Below, one piece after another: positions 1-6,879 of a stretch of 17,116 bases of DNA. Both the position numbers and the translations under genes were made by a program. The first letter of the stretch is position 1. Every line of letters begins with the position of its first letter. Origin of the DNA: an uncultured Lachnospiraceae bacterium (GTDB lineage Bacteria > Bacillota_A > Clostridia > Lachnospirales > Lachnospiraceae); assembly GCA_910585655.1 (NCBI GenBank), contig CAJUFW010000033.1, positions 7,322-24,437 on the forward strand, in the 5' to 3' direction. The notes below the pieces were generated by a model. It was given only the letters and a program-made list of their open reading frames with translations. It had not been told where the DNA came from and did not search any database.

Positions 1-912
1 ATCCGTTTTTACCTCGACAAGAACCGCTTCCTGAAAAAGTTCCAACTCCCGTTCACTCAGATTTGCCGCTAATTCTGCCGGAAATCCCAGTTCACAAAGC
101 CTTTGTTCGTTTTTTACTGCCATGGTTTTTCCGGCTCTTTCCGGTTCTGCCACTTCCTTTAATGGAAGATGGGAACACCATGCGCCGCAGCAAAGTATCA
201 CAACCAACAGCCCCGTCAAATAGCAAAGAGAAAACATCCTGTTTCCTATCCGAATCGGCGTAGGCTCTAAGAAATATCCGGTATCCTCTAAATCATTTCC
301 AAGCACATACAGCTGATAGAGAATGGCAAAAAACACCGCTGTTAATCCGATTCCAAGCAGCCAGCCTTGTATCCATGGAAGAAACGTTACTACTATCAGT
401 AGCAAATGCCAAAGCAGTACCCACAAAACCGGATCTTTTTTGTTTGCTGCCTCTGTTCCGGTTATAGCTTCTGCCTTTTCATATACGACCTTTAGCCCCT
501 GCCGAAAGCAAAGCAGCAAAAGAAGGCGTCCGGCTGCTTCCCACACTCTGCTTTCGCTTACTGCTTTTTGAAAGAAGACCGAGTCCGCCAAAGGAAGCAC
601 CATCCCTATCAACAAGCAGGTATGAACGACCAGACTTAACATACTTATCCACCAGGAAATCCGAAACCATTTATTTTCCCGCCGCAGACTCCGAAGTCCC
701 AGGTATAAAAGCACGTATCCCACAGTCGGAAGAATCCATTCTAAATGTTTCATTTTTAATTGGAACGTAAGCAATGCCAGTCCCCCTATCAAAAAACCAA
801 TCGCTTTTTTCCAGGGAGTAATATTTCCTGGTAAAGTCTCCTCCAAGTACGCTTCCCATACATCTGTATATTCTACTGTCTGCCATCTTTCCGACTTTTT
901 TTTCATTTTCAT
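1..912 (-). CDS. Multi-pass membrane protein, partial, coupled to an ECF sigma factor
   Basis: Translating the minus strand from 912 gives an open frame of 304 codons with no stop before the window edge, so the C-terminus is missing. The product starts MKMKKKSERWQTVEYTDVW, has a short charged N-terminus, then about six or seven hydrophobic segments (for example AIGFLIGGLALLTF, WILPTVGYVLLYLG, LVVHTCLLIGMVLPL, VLLWHLLLIVVTFLPW and LTGLLVVILCCGAW), followed by a more polar, acidic tail. The start codon overlaps the sigma-factor stop as ATGA. An in-frame ATG six bases later (906) sits at better spacing from GGAGG, so either may be used. I do not recognise the family. Its position suggests a membrane partner of the sigma factor, possibly an anti-sigma or sensor protein, but no anti-sigma motif such as a zinc-binding HxxxCxxC is visible. 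The function is inference from context only. Confidence 0.75.
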   Translation of the reverse strand, partial: MKMKKKSERWQTVEYTDVWEAYLEETLPGNITPWKKAIGFLIGGLALLTFQLKMKHLEWILPTVGYVLLYLGLRSLRRENKWFRISWWISMLSLVVHTCLLIGMVLPLADSVFFQKAVSESRVWEAAGRLLLLLCFRQGLKVVYEKAEAITGTEAANKKDPVLWVLLWHLLLIVVTFLPWIQGWLLGIGLTAVFFAILYQLYVLGNDLEDTGYFLEPTPIRIGNRMFSLCYLTGLLVVILCCGAWCSHLPLKEVAEPERAGKTMAVKNEQRLCELGFPAELAANLSERELELFQEAVLVEVKTD

Positions 913-1475
913 AGCCTCCCTCCATTCCGCTGACCGATCTTTTTTTGCAGTTTCTTTCGGATACGATAAAGCTTTCCCTCGACCGCTCGTTTCGTCATCC
1001 CCAGTTCCGCCCCTATCTGACGCTCCGACTGCAAATAATAATAACGCCTGTAAAACAAATTTCGCTCCCCTGGTTTTAACGAAGCAATACAATCCTTCCA
1101 ATCTGCCATCCGTTCTTTTTGCAGCACGATCTCTTCCGGAGAAGACTCCGGCAGAGAACTCCCAAACATCTCTTCCAGCTCAGAAAACGGGATTTCCAGC
1201 CGTCGGTTCCTGCTTTTGGCATAATCCAAAGCCGCATGCTTTGCCACAGCCGTCAGCCAGACTCGCAGCGTCCCCTTTTCTGTCTGATAACGGTCTGCTT
1301 TTTCCCAAATCCGCAGATAAATATCATTCATACATTCCTCTACATCCTGCGGAACCTGCAAAATCCCCCATACCACATAATGAAGCAATCCACCATATTC
1401 TTGTTGGAGCAAAGAAAGCCCCTTCTCCTCTCTGGTGCAAAGCAAACGGATCAGTTCTTCCTCTCTTTGGTTCAT
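909..1475 (-). CDS. ECF-type (sigma-70 family) RNA polymerase sigma factor
   Basis: The product is 188 aa, the usual size for a group 4 (extracytoplasmic function) sigma factor that redirects RNA polymerase to a small regulon. Region 2 lies at about residues 24-90, with the -10 recognition and core-binding helix around DVEECMNDIYLRIWEKADRY and then RVWLTAVAKHAALDYAKSR. An acidic linker (about 95-120) leads to region 4 at about 128-178, where LKPGERNLFYRRYYYLQS and an HTH with EIGAELGM-like spacing (RQIGAELGMTKRAVEGKLYRIRKKL) are seen. The start at 1475 follows a purine-rich GGGAGGGG about ten bases upstream. The stop overlaps the start of the downstream membrane-protein gene, so the two are probably translated together, as is common for sigma/anti-sigma pairs. 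No confident promoter was found in 1476-1654. The target regulon cannot be told from sequence. Confidence 0.9.
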   Translation of the reverse strand: MNQREEELIRLLCTREEKGLSLLQQEYGGLLHYVVWGILQVPQDVEECMNDIYLRIWEKADRYQTEKGTLRVWLTAVAKHAALDYAKSRNRRLEIPFSELEEMFGSSLPESSPEEIVLQKERMADWKDCIASLKPGERNLFYRRYYYLQSERQIGAELGMTKRAVEGKLYRIRKKLQKKIGQRNGGRL

Positions 1476-1655
1476 CCCATTCCATCCCCTCCCTTCTTAC
1501 CAGCTAATACGACAAACTTGTGCTTTTCCCCACGACATTTTTTAAAGAAAAAAGAATTCCACAAAGCAGGATTTTCCGTCTGCAGTGGGTCACTTTAGCG
1601 ACATGTTATCATTCTGCCGTAGTACGCTCCTGCCCGGAGAACTTTCCTATTATAT

Positions 1656-1700
1656 AAAAAACTGCTATGGAAAAAGAAAAAATTCTTTCTGCATAGCAGC
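1656..1700 (-). terminator. Rho-independent terminator of recJ
   Basis: Read on the minus strand just after the recJ stop, CTGCTATG and CATAGCAG pair perfectly (arms 1692-1699 and 1662-1669). The inner part of the loop can also pair through an A/U-rich extension (AAAGAA with TTCTTT). A run of T follows directly (TTTTTTATA, complement of 1653-1661). This is the classic hairpin plus U-tract layout. It separates recJ from the sigma-factor unit. Confidence 0.85.
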
Positions 1701-1736
1701 TTCTCTAACTATAGATGATATCCTTTCTAAACATAA

Positions 1737-3641
1737 TTACCCAATCGTGCTTTTTCGGTAATGCTCCACTACCATCTGAATATTCCGGTATCCCTGATAT
1801 TCGTTTATCTCCGGGCAGAAAATAATATCCAGCCGAACGGCGGCGCTCCCGCCTCTTTCTAACCCTGCCGCGGCTGCTTCGCCAAACTGTTCTGCTATGT
1901 ATGCCAGGAAAACATCCCCATCTTCAAACAAAATCCCCTGATATTCCTTTCCAATTCCTGTCATAATTCCGGAACCTATGGCATTTTCTCGTAGCGCCAG
2001 TCGAACCACATTTCTGTTTTTCCCTAATACCCGCGCCGAACGGACGGTGATGTTCCGCAGGGCAAACAGTGGCTTTGGATTCCCTTTTCCAAACGGTGCC
2101 AATTCGTCAAACTCTGCCAAAAGTTCTTCCGTCACTGCTGAAAAAGGCAATACCTGATCAAAGGATACTTTTGGAAGTAAATCCTCCTCTGTCAAATTCG
2201 CCTGTTCATTTAAACGCTGCCGCAGACCCTCTACTAGCTCCGGCGCATCTCCTGTCAAAGAAAAGCCCGCCGCCAACGGATGCCCGCCGAATTTGGAAAA
2301 TAGTTCCTTGCAGGCGGATAGCTGTGCAAACATGTTATACTCCTCAATTGAACGCCCGGAACCCTTGATATACGGTTCTCCTTTGGTTAAAATCAGAGTC
2401 GGACGATAAAACCGTTCTCGAATTCGCCCTGCTATAATTCCGGCAATGCTCTCATGGCAGTCCGGCAGATAACAGACCAGTACCCGATCGCCCTCTGCCA
2501 GCCGCTTCTCCGATTGGCAAACTGCCTCCTCGACGCCGGCGGCAGTCATGCTTTTTCGCTCTTCGTTTAAAGCTACCAGGCTAGCCGCCAGCAAATCCGC
2601 TTCCTGCCGATGATCCGAAAGCAACAGCCGTAATCCTTGTTTAGCCGATTCCAACCTACCGGACGCATTGATACAAGGTCCGATTACAAAACCACAGTGA
2701 TACGAGGTCAGCTCCCGATCCTCCATACCGGTTGCTGCCAAAAGCGCCTGCAACCCTATGTTCGCCGTTGCCTGCAGCTTCCTTAGCCCGCACTTTACCA
2801 AAATTCGGTTTTCTCCTAACAGCTCCATCACGTCACATACCGTCGCCAGAGCCACCATTTCCAACAATTCCTCTGCCTCTTCTATTGGAATCCCCTGCTG
2901 CTGATACAGCGCGCGAACAAGCTGCCAGGCAACCCCTGCCCCGCAGAGATTTGGAAACGGATATGGGCAATCCGAACGTTTCGGATTCACAACGGCGTCA
3001 GCCGGAGGCAAAAGCTCTCTTATTTCTTCGGTTTGTGCGATTTTTTCAAACGGAATGTCATGATGATCTGTCACAACAATCGTCAGCCCCAGCGTCTTTC
3101 CATGTGCAATCTGTTCCGCTGCCGCAATTCCGTTATCACAGGTCAGAATCGTGTCCACACCATCGGCAGCCGCCTGATCCAAGATCGAAATATTCAGCCC
3201 GTAGCCATCCAAAATCCGATCCGGAATTTCATAGTCAATCCGGCTTCTTTCGATTTTTACGGTCTCTGTTTTTCCTGTTTCCCCTGTTTTTCCTGTTTCC
3301 CCTGTTTTCCCTGTTTCTTCCAGTTCTCTTTGTACCCGCCGCAGACCACGCAGCAAAATATAAGTAGACATCACACCATCGACATCATAATCCCCAACCA
3401 CCCGAATTGAAGCGCCTTGCCGAAGCTTTTCAAGCAAAATCGCCACTGCCTGTTCCATATCCTTCATCTTCATAGGATCGGCAATCCGACTTAGTTCCGG
3501 TCTTACATACTGCCAGAATTGATCCATACTGTTGATCCCCCGGTTGACGATCACCCGCGCTGTCACCTCACTGATGCCTGCCTCTCTTGCCAAAACAGCA
3601 AAATCCGCCTGTCGGTTTTTTTGAAACCACTTTTCCTCCAT
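1737..3641 (-). CDS. recJ: Single-stranded-DNA-specific exonuclease RecJ
   Basis: RecJ is a cytoplasmic 5'-to-3' exonuclease on single-stranded DNA, acting in RecF-pathway recombination, mismatch repair and base excision repair. The 634-aa product shows the DHH phosphoesterase core: DYDVDG at residues 84-89 (metal-binding aspartates), CDNG at 168-171 and TDHH at 191-194. The conserved LCGAGVAW segment follows near 232-239. The DHHA1 domain with the signature GGHPLAAGFSL and a C-terminal OB-like domain come after that. Start choice: ATG at 3641 follows AGGAG with eight bases spacing. It is somewhat longer than a typical RecJ (about 560-590 aa), partly because of a repetitive Glu/Lys-Thr-Gly insert at 109-126. 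Its start lies only 48 bases downstream of the HNH gene, with no terminator between, so read-through from the ATPase-HNH promoter is possible. Confidence 0.96.
   Translation of the reverse strand: MEEKWFQKNRQADFAVLAREAGISEVTARVIVNRGINSMDQFWQYVRPELSRIADPMKMKDMEQAVAILLEKLRQGASIRVVGDYDVDGVMSTYILLRGLRRVQRELEETGKTGETGKTGETGKTETVKIERSRIDYEIPDRILDGYGLNISILDQAAADGVDTILTCDNGIAAAEQIAHGKTLGLTIVVTDHHDIPFEKIAQTEEIRELLPPADAVVNPKRSDCPYPFPNLCGAGVAWQLVRALYQQQGIPIEEAEELLEMVALATVCDVMELLGENRILVKCGLRKLQATANIGLQALLAATGMEDRELTSYHCGFVIGPCINASGRLESAKQGLRLLLSDHRQEADLLAASLVALNEERKSMTAAGVEEAVCQSEKRLAEGDRVLVCYLPDCHESIAGIIAGRIRERFYRPTLILTKGEPYIKGSGRSIEEYNMFAQLSACKELFSKFGGHPLAAGFSLTGDAPELVEGLRQRLNEQANLTEEDLLPKVSFDQVLPFSAVTEELLAEFDELAPFGKGNPKPLFALRNITVRSARVLGKNRNVVRLALRENAIGSGIMTGIGKEYQGILFEDGDVFLAYIAEQFGEAAAAGLERGGSAAVRLDIIFCPEINEYQGYRNIQMVVEHYRKSTIG
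3266..3319 (-). repeat. Six-copy 9-bp tandem repeat inside recJ
   Basis: Six consecutive 9-bp units (plus strand CTGTTTTTC, CTGTTTCCC, CTGTTTTTC, CTGTTTCCC, CTGTTTTCC, CTGTTTCTT) encode alternating ETG and KTG triplets at RecJ residues 109-126. The first four units form two identical 18-bp copies. Because the unit length is a multiple of three, gain or loss of units keeps the reading frame. The insert falls after the first DHH helix and before the conserved IDYEIPDRI segment, in a place where a surface loop is likely. Confidence 0.9.
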
Positions 3642-3689
3642 CTGTCATTTCTCCTATTGTTTTTTCTGTCTTTTATTTGGCTTCTGTTC

Positions 3690-4379
3690 TTAAACTGCTG
3701 ATAGCATATTGTTCTTTACCTTTTCCAAGAGCAAAAAAAGTTCTGGATAAAATTCTTTATTATCCCGAATCAACCACCGTTTAAACGCGGCAGATAGTTG
3801 TTGTTTCAACAAACACGCTAAATCTTCCTTATCTTCTTCCTCTGCCTCCTCATATTCTCGAACATATTCTTTAAACTCGGAAAGCTCTTTCCGCAACAAT
3901 CTTCTTATTATTCTGGCTTCTAATTTCTTTTGTGGAGTAGAACCATAATACACCTCTTCCAAAAGTTTTTGGGTATGAATCGTTTCTTCCTGATTATCTA
4001 AAGCCTCAAATATCAATTCCTCCTCCGTTCCAAAAAAACCCCTTTTCCGAAAAGCAATCTTTTCTTCTATATCCTCCTTAGTACAATCTAAAATAGGTTT
4101 ATACTTATCTGATTTTGTATTATTACAATGGGCGCAAGAAAGAAACAGATTGTTCCAATCATATTTTAAATCTCTATTTCCTTTATGTGCTATAAAATGT
4201 TCTATTTGATAAGAAACAATCTGCTTATTTTCACAAATATAACATTTTCCATGAAATATCTCCTGCAATGCTGCATTAACCTCCGGGAGATTATAGGTTC
4301 CATTTTGTTTTTTTGCTGTCTCCAAAGCTTGTATTGCCTTTTGCGCTCTCCTAGACAGTACCCGGGTTACTTTTATCAT
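3690..4379 (-). CDS. HNH endonuclease, PtuB-like (TIGR02646-type)
   Basis: The 229-aa product has a zinc-finger HNH nuclease core in its first half. C46xxC49 is followed by the EHF motif (E60, H61), then DWNNL (N76-N77), then C82xxC85 with N86 directly after it (CAHCNNTKSD). The four cysteines suit a structural zinc and H61/N77/N86 suit the HNH metal site. The layout and length resemble the PtuB nuclease of Septu anti-phage systems and the TIGR02646 family, whose members sit next to AAA ATPases. The C-terminal half is helical and highly charged (for example REYEEAEEEDKEDLA), with no recognised domain. The start overlaps the ATPase stop as ATGA, so the pair is translationally coupled. Base composition is visibly AT-rich compared with recJ. 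The likely role is a DNA- or RNA-cutting effector controlled by the ATPase. The family match is from memory of motifs, not a search. Confidence 0.85.
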   Translation of the reverse strand: MIKVTRVLSRRAQKAIQALETAKKQNGTYNLPEVNAALQEIFHGKCYICENKQIVSYQIEHFIAHKGNRDLKYDWNNLFLSCAHCNNTKSDKYKPILDCTKEDIEEKIAFRKRGFFGTEEELIFEALDNQEETIHTQKLLEEVYYGSTPQKKLEARIIRRLLRKELSEFKEYVREYEEAEEEDKEDLACLLKQQLSAAFKRWLIRDNKEFYPELFLLLEKVKNNMLSAV

Positions 4380-5494
4380 AAACGTCCTCTTTCTATTTCC
4401 ACAAATTTATCCCTTGCTTCTCTAGATAAATTTTCCGGAATTCCTTTTAATTCTATCCGAAGTTTCGCTCTTTCCGCACGTTCTGCCTCTGTCAAATTTT
4501 TTCTTCCAATCAGCTTTTCATATCGGGCTAACTTTTCCTTTAATTCCTCCGAATATTCATCTGCACCAAAATAGCTTTCTGCAAGACCGTCCGAAGAATA
4601 AACCGATAAATTTTCTAATTCCATACACTTTTCCAAATCAAATGCTTTAGCATTAGAAACAGAATTTAGAATATATGGAGAATGCGTTGTTACAATAAAC
4701 TGAAGTCCTGGGAAAAACTTCGTTAAAAACGGTAAAATCTTCTTTTGCAATTCAATATGAAGATGTGTTTCCAATTCATCAATCAATACAATCCCTTCCG
4801 CATCATATTGACTTAGGCTGTTTTTGAAAAGCCAGTTTCCATCCATCCGCAACATCAATTCCGACACAATCCTTATGACTGCAGAATATCCGTCTGACAG
4901 CTCTTCTAGCCCAAACGGATTCCGTCCCTTTGCTAAAAATTTAAACTGATATTTTTTATAATCATATTCCAGCTCAAGAGAAGCATCTTCCAATAAAATT
5001 CGCAACGCCCTTTCAAAACGATCAAACCATGCCTGAATTCTTTCTACCTGCTCCATATCACTTTCGTTTCTCGCATAGGCTTGTTGTGTTTTTAGATGTA
5101 CCAAATATTTGTGTAAAAGCTTTCCTGGTTCCTCGTCTATCTTATAGGTATCCTTTAAAATAACCTCTTCCGCTCCATTTGCACAAATAGTTTCAGTCTT
5201 TCTGTCAGCCGGGAAAAATGCCATAACCATTTTGTTCGGAATGATTGTCTTTTCGGAAGCACCGGTGTGAGAAAATGTAATTCTGGCATCTCGAAATTCT
5301 TCATTTTCTTTTAAAAAGCAACCCTCTACGATTTCCTGTAGGCAAGCTCGTATCGCTAGCAACAACGACGTTTTTCCAGATCCATTTTTCCCTGTCAAAA
5401 TTAAGTGCTGTCGCTCTTTCTGATTTAATCTTATCGTAAGATTAGACAAATTCCTTAATTTTCCAATCTGTATTCCTGTAATAAAATTTCCCAT
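4376..5494 (-). CDS. ABC/OLD-like ATPase, compact PtuA-like partner of the HNH nuclease
   Basis: The 372-aa ATPase has Walker A GKNGSGKT at 35-42, an ABC-signature-like LSDGYS at 199-204, Walker B with LIDELE (D239, E240) and an H-loop THSP at 270-273. This is the head-domain layout of the SMC/RecF/OLD group (AAA_15/AAA_21), and the soluble protein has no membrane segment. The middle region between the two halves (about 100-190) is helical but too short for a long coiled coil. The Septu PtuA proteins I know of are usually longer, so this would be a compact version. No TOPRIM nuclease domain follows, unlike OLD proteins, and the nuclease activity is instead supplied by the next gene. The ATG at 5494 follows AGAGGAAAGG, and a good sigma-A promoter lies about 60 bases upstream. 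A defence role is inferred from gene pairing. Confidence 0.83.
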   Translation of the reverse strand: MGNFITGIQIGKLRNLSNLTIRLNQKERQHLILTGKNGSGKTSLLLAIRACLQEIVEGCFLKENEEFRDARITFSHTGASEKTIIPNKMVMAFFPADRKTETICANGAEEVILKDTYKIDEEPGKLLHKYLVHLKTQQAYARNESDMEQVERIQAWFDRFERALRILLEDASLELEYDYKKYQFKFLAKGRNPFGLEELSDGYSAVIRIVSELMLRMDGNWLFKNSLSQYDAEGIVLIDELETHLHIELQKKILPFLTKFFPGLQFIVTTHSPYILNSVSNAKAFDLEKCMELENLSVYSSDGLAESYFGADEYSEELKEKLARYEKLIGRKNLTEAERAERAKLRIELKGIPENLSREARDKFVEIERGRL

Positions 5495-5559
5495 ACAACC
5501 TTTCCTCTCCGAATTCGTTTTTATAATAAAATAAATTTCCGCACATCAACACATCCAAC

Positions 5560-5588
5560 ATTATATCCTATTCCATTTCCGAATTCAA
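5560..5588 (-). promoter_or_regulatory. Sigma-A promoter of the ATPase-HNH unit
   Basis: On the minus strand, TTGAAT (5588-5583), a 17-bp spacer and TATAAT (5565-5560) give a consensus -10 box and a four-of-six -35 box. Transcription should start near 5553, leaving a leader of about 58 bases before the ATPase ATG. It overlaps no other gene and is divergent from the promoter at 5632-5659. Confidence 0.75.
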
Positions 5589-5631
5589 TCTTCTCTCCAA
5601 AAAAGGGTTTCTTTTTTATAAAGATAAACTT

Positions 5632-5659
5632 TTGATAAATTAACCAAAATTCATATACT
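5632..5659 (+). promoter_or_regulatory. Probable sigma-A promoter for the gene at 5728
   Basis: TTGATA (5632-5637) and TATACT (5654-5659) are separated by 16 bp in a very AT-rich intergenic region. The predicted start is about 60 bases before the ATG at 5728. A second TATACT at about 5681 lies downstream but lacks a good -35 partner. Confidence 0.55.
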
Positions 5660-5727
5660 TTTTTCGTATTTTATAGTATACTTTTCCCAAGAAAACTACC
5701 TGTTCTTCCATTTGAAAGGAGTCTTTT

Positions 5728-6879
5728 ATGAAACAGCTTTTTATAAAAAGAAAAGGGCGGCGCCGCTTTCGGCTTTCCGCCAGCTTCCTGCCGCTTCTGG
5801 TCTGTTTTGCCGTCGCGCTTCCGGTTCTTTTTTGCCGGTTTGCAGACCATTCCTTGCCATATATTCGTATTACACAGGAGGGAATTGAGATCCCGGTTTG
5901 GAAGGTTGTCCCCTATGATCTGCCCAAATATTCTTATGCCGATCCCTTTTCCTACCGCGCCTTTTCCTATCTATTCCGTGGGATGCCTTGTATTCGTTAT
6001 GAGGAGCGTATTTACTGGCCGTATTCCCATGCTATCGACACTTCCCGTTTACAGTTAGACGAAACTACTATTGACCTTACCTACGAGGGCAAACAATACC
6101 TGGCTTATGCCATCAAAGGCATCGATCCTTCTGTTATGCTGTATACGGAAGATACGCCTTATTCCTGCTTTGTAAATAATAACGACCTTACGATCCGTAC
6201 CGGCGCCGATCTGTTTGAAAGCCGAATCCCCTTGCTCGGACGATATACAGACGCCTACTTTTCCTATGAACTCCCTTTAGAAACGGAGGACTTCTACTAT
6301 TATGGCAACGCAGAGAGGTATTCTACCTTTTCAATAAAAAAAGAAGCGTATCCCCATTTGGATCGCTTTCTAAAGGCTTTAAATGATGCGCCGGCTCTGC
6401 GGATAGAAGATACTTCTCTCTGGCAGCGTTTTCAATCCGGTACGGAAAGAGCCTGTCCTCTTTATTTTAAGCTGGAGAATGGTGTTATTGTCATCTTATA
6501 TCTTTACGAGGGCGGCTATGTTTGTGCAGAAAACTTTTGGGGGCGCTTTCTTCCGTCTAGTCCTCCTGCCTCTCTGGATACTCCGGACTGTCCTTCCTTA
6601 AAAAAACAATTCAGGCAGGTTCAGTCTCCCTTACGCCTGAACCTGCCTGACACTTTAGTTATTGATCAGTTTATCCTCTTCGTTGTTCCAGCTATACAGC
6701 TTACGGATCTCTTTACCGATTTCCTCTGCCGGATGCTCGCTGGCAAGCTTTCTCATCGCCTTAAAGTGAACCTGCTTGCCGGCTGGGGACATATCAAGAA
6801 GAAATTCCTTGGCAAAAGTTCCGTCCTGAATATCGGAGAGAATCTTCTTCATGGTCTTTTTGGTTTCTTCTGTGATTAA
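5728..6879 (+). CDS. Unrecognised extracytoplasmic protein with N-terminal anchor; 3' end uncertain
   Basis: The frame starts at ATG 5728 behind GAAAGGAG and encodes up to 383 aa. The first 15 residues are strongly basic (KRKGRRRFR). A single hydrophobic segment follows (about 17-36, FLPLLVCFAVALPVLF), giving a signal-anchor or uncleaved signal peptide with the rest outside the membrane. The body is rich in aromatic residues, with many tyrosines (for example DFYYYGNAERYSTF), and shows no motif I recognise. The oddity is the end. Own-gene sequence appears to finish near 6600, where an out-of-frame TAA at 6599 and then the ilvC terminator occur. The frame nevertheless stays open across the hairpin and 225 bases antisense to ilvC. 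The last 75 or so residues are therefore probably not native, and the true end may have been lost to a frameshift, for example at the A7 run at 6600-6606. Function unknown. Confidence 0.6.
   Translation: MKQLFIKRKGRRRFRLSASFLPLLVCFAVALPVLFCRFADHSLPYIRITQEGIEIPVWKVVPYDLPKYSYADPFSYRAFSYLFRGMPCIRYEERIYWPYSHAIDTSRLQLDETTIDLTYEGKQYLAYAIKGIDPSVMLYTEDTPYSCFVNNNDLTIRTGADLFESRIPLLGRYTDAYFSYELPLETEDFYYYGNAERYSTFSIKKEAYPHLDRFLKALNDAPALRIEDTSLWQRFQSGTERACPLYFKLENGVIVILYLYEGGYVCAENFWGRFLPSSPPASLDTPDCPSLKKQFRQVQSPLRLNLPDTLVIDQFILFVVPAIQLTDLFTDFLCRMLAGKLSHRLKVNLLAGWGHIKKKFLGKSSVLNIGENLLHGLFGFFCD
6600..6650 (-). terminator. Rho-independent terminator of ilvN-ilvC
   Basis: Just past the ilvC stop, a perfect 14-bp stem is formed by 6637-6650 and 6611-6624 (TCAGGCAGGTTCAG on the minus strand pairing with CTGAACCTGCCTGA) around a 12-base loop. 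Read on the minus strand, a T7 run (complement of 6600-6606) follows after a short AATTG gap. The stem could also stop transcripts arriving from the plus-strand gene, but the U-tract favours the minus direction. Confidence 0.85.

Noticed and set aside
671..925. 84-aa minus-strand ORF starting at 925
   Set aside because: It is an alternative frame over the start of the long membrane-protein frame, which runs 304 codons without a stop and encodes clear membrane helices.
1589..1602. Near-palindrome GTCACTTTAGCGAC between recJ and the sigma gene
   Set aside because: It has one mismatch, is not positioned on a recognisable promoter, and could arise by chance.
2732..3410. Long plus-strand ORFs opposite recJ
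   Set aside because: These are antisense shadows of a well-conserved gene, without ribosome binding sites or protein-like composition.
5495..5727. Possible retron msr-msd RNA upstream of the ATPase-HNH pair
   Set aside because: No long paired inverted repeats and no reverse transcriptase gene are present. The region is explained by two divergent promoters and leaders.
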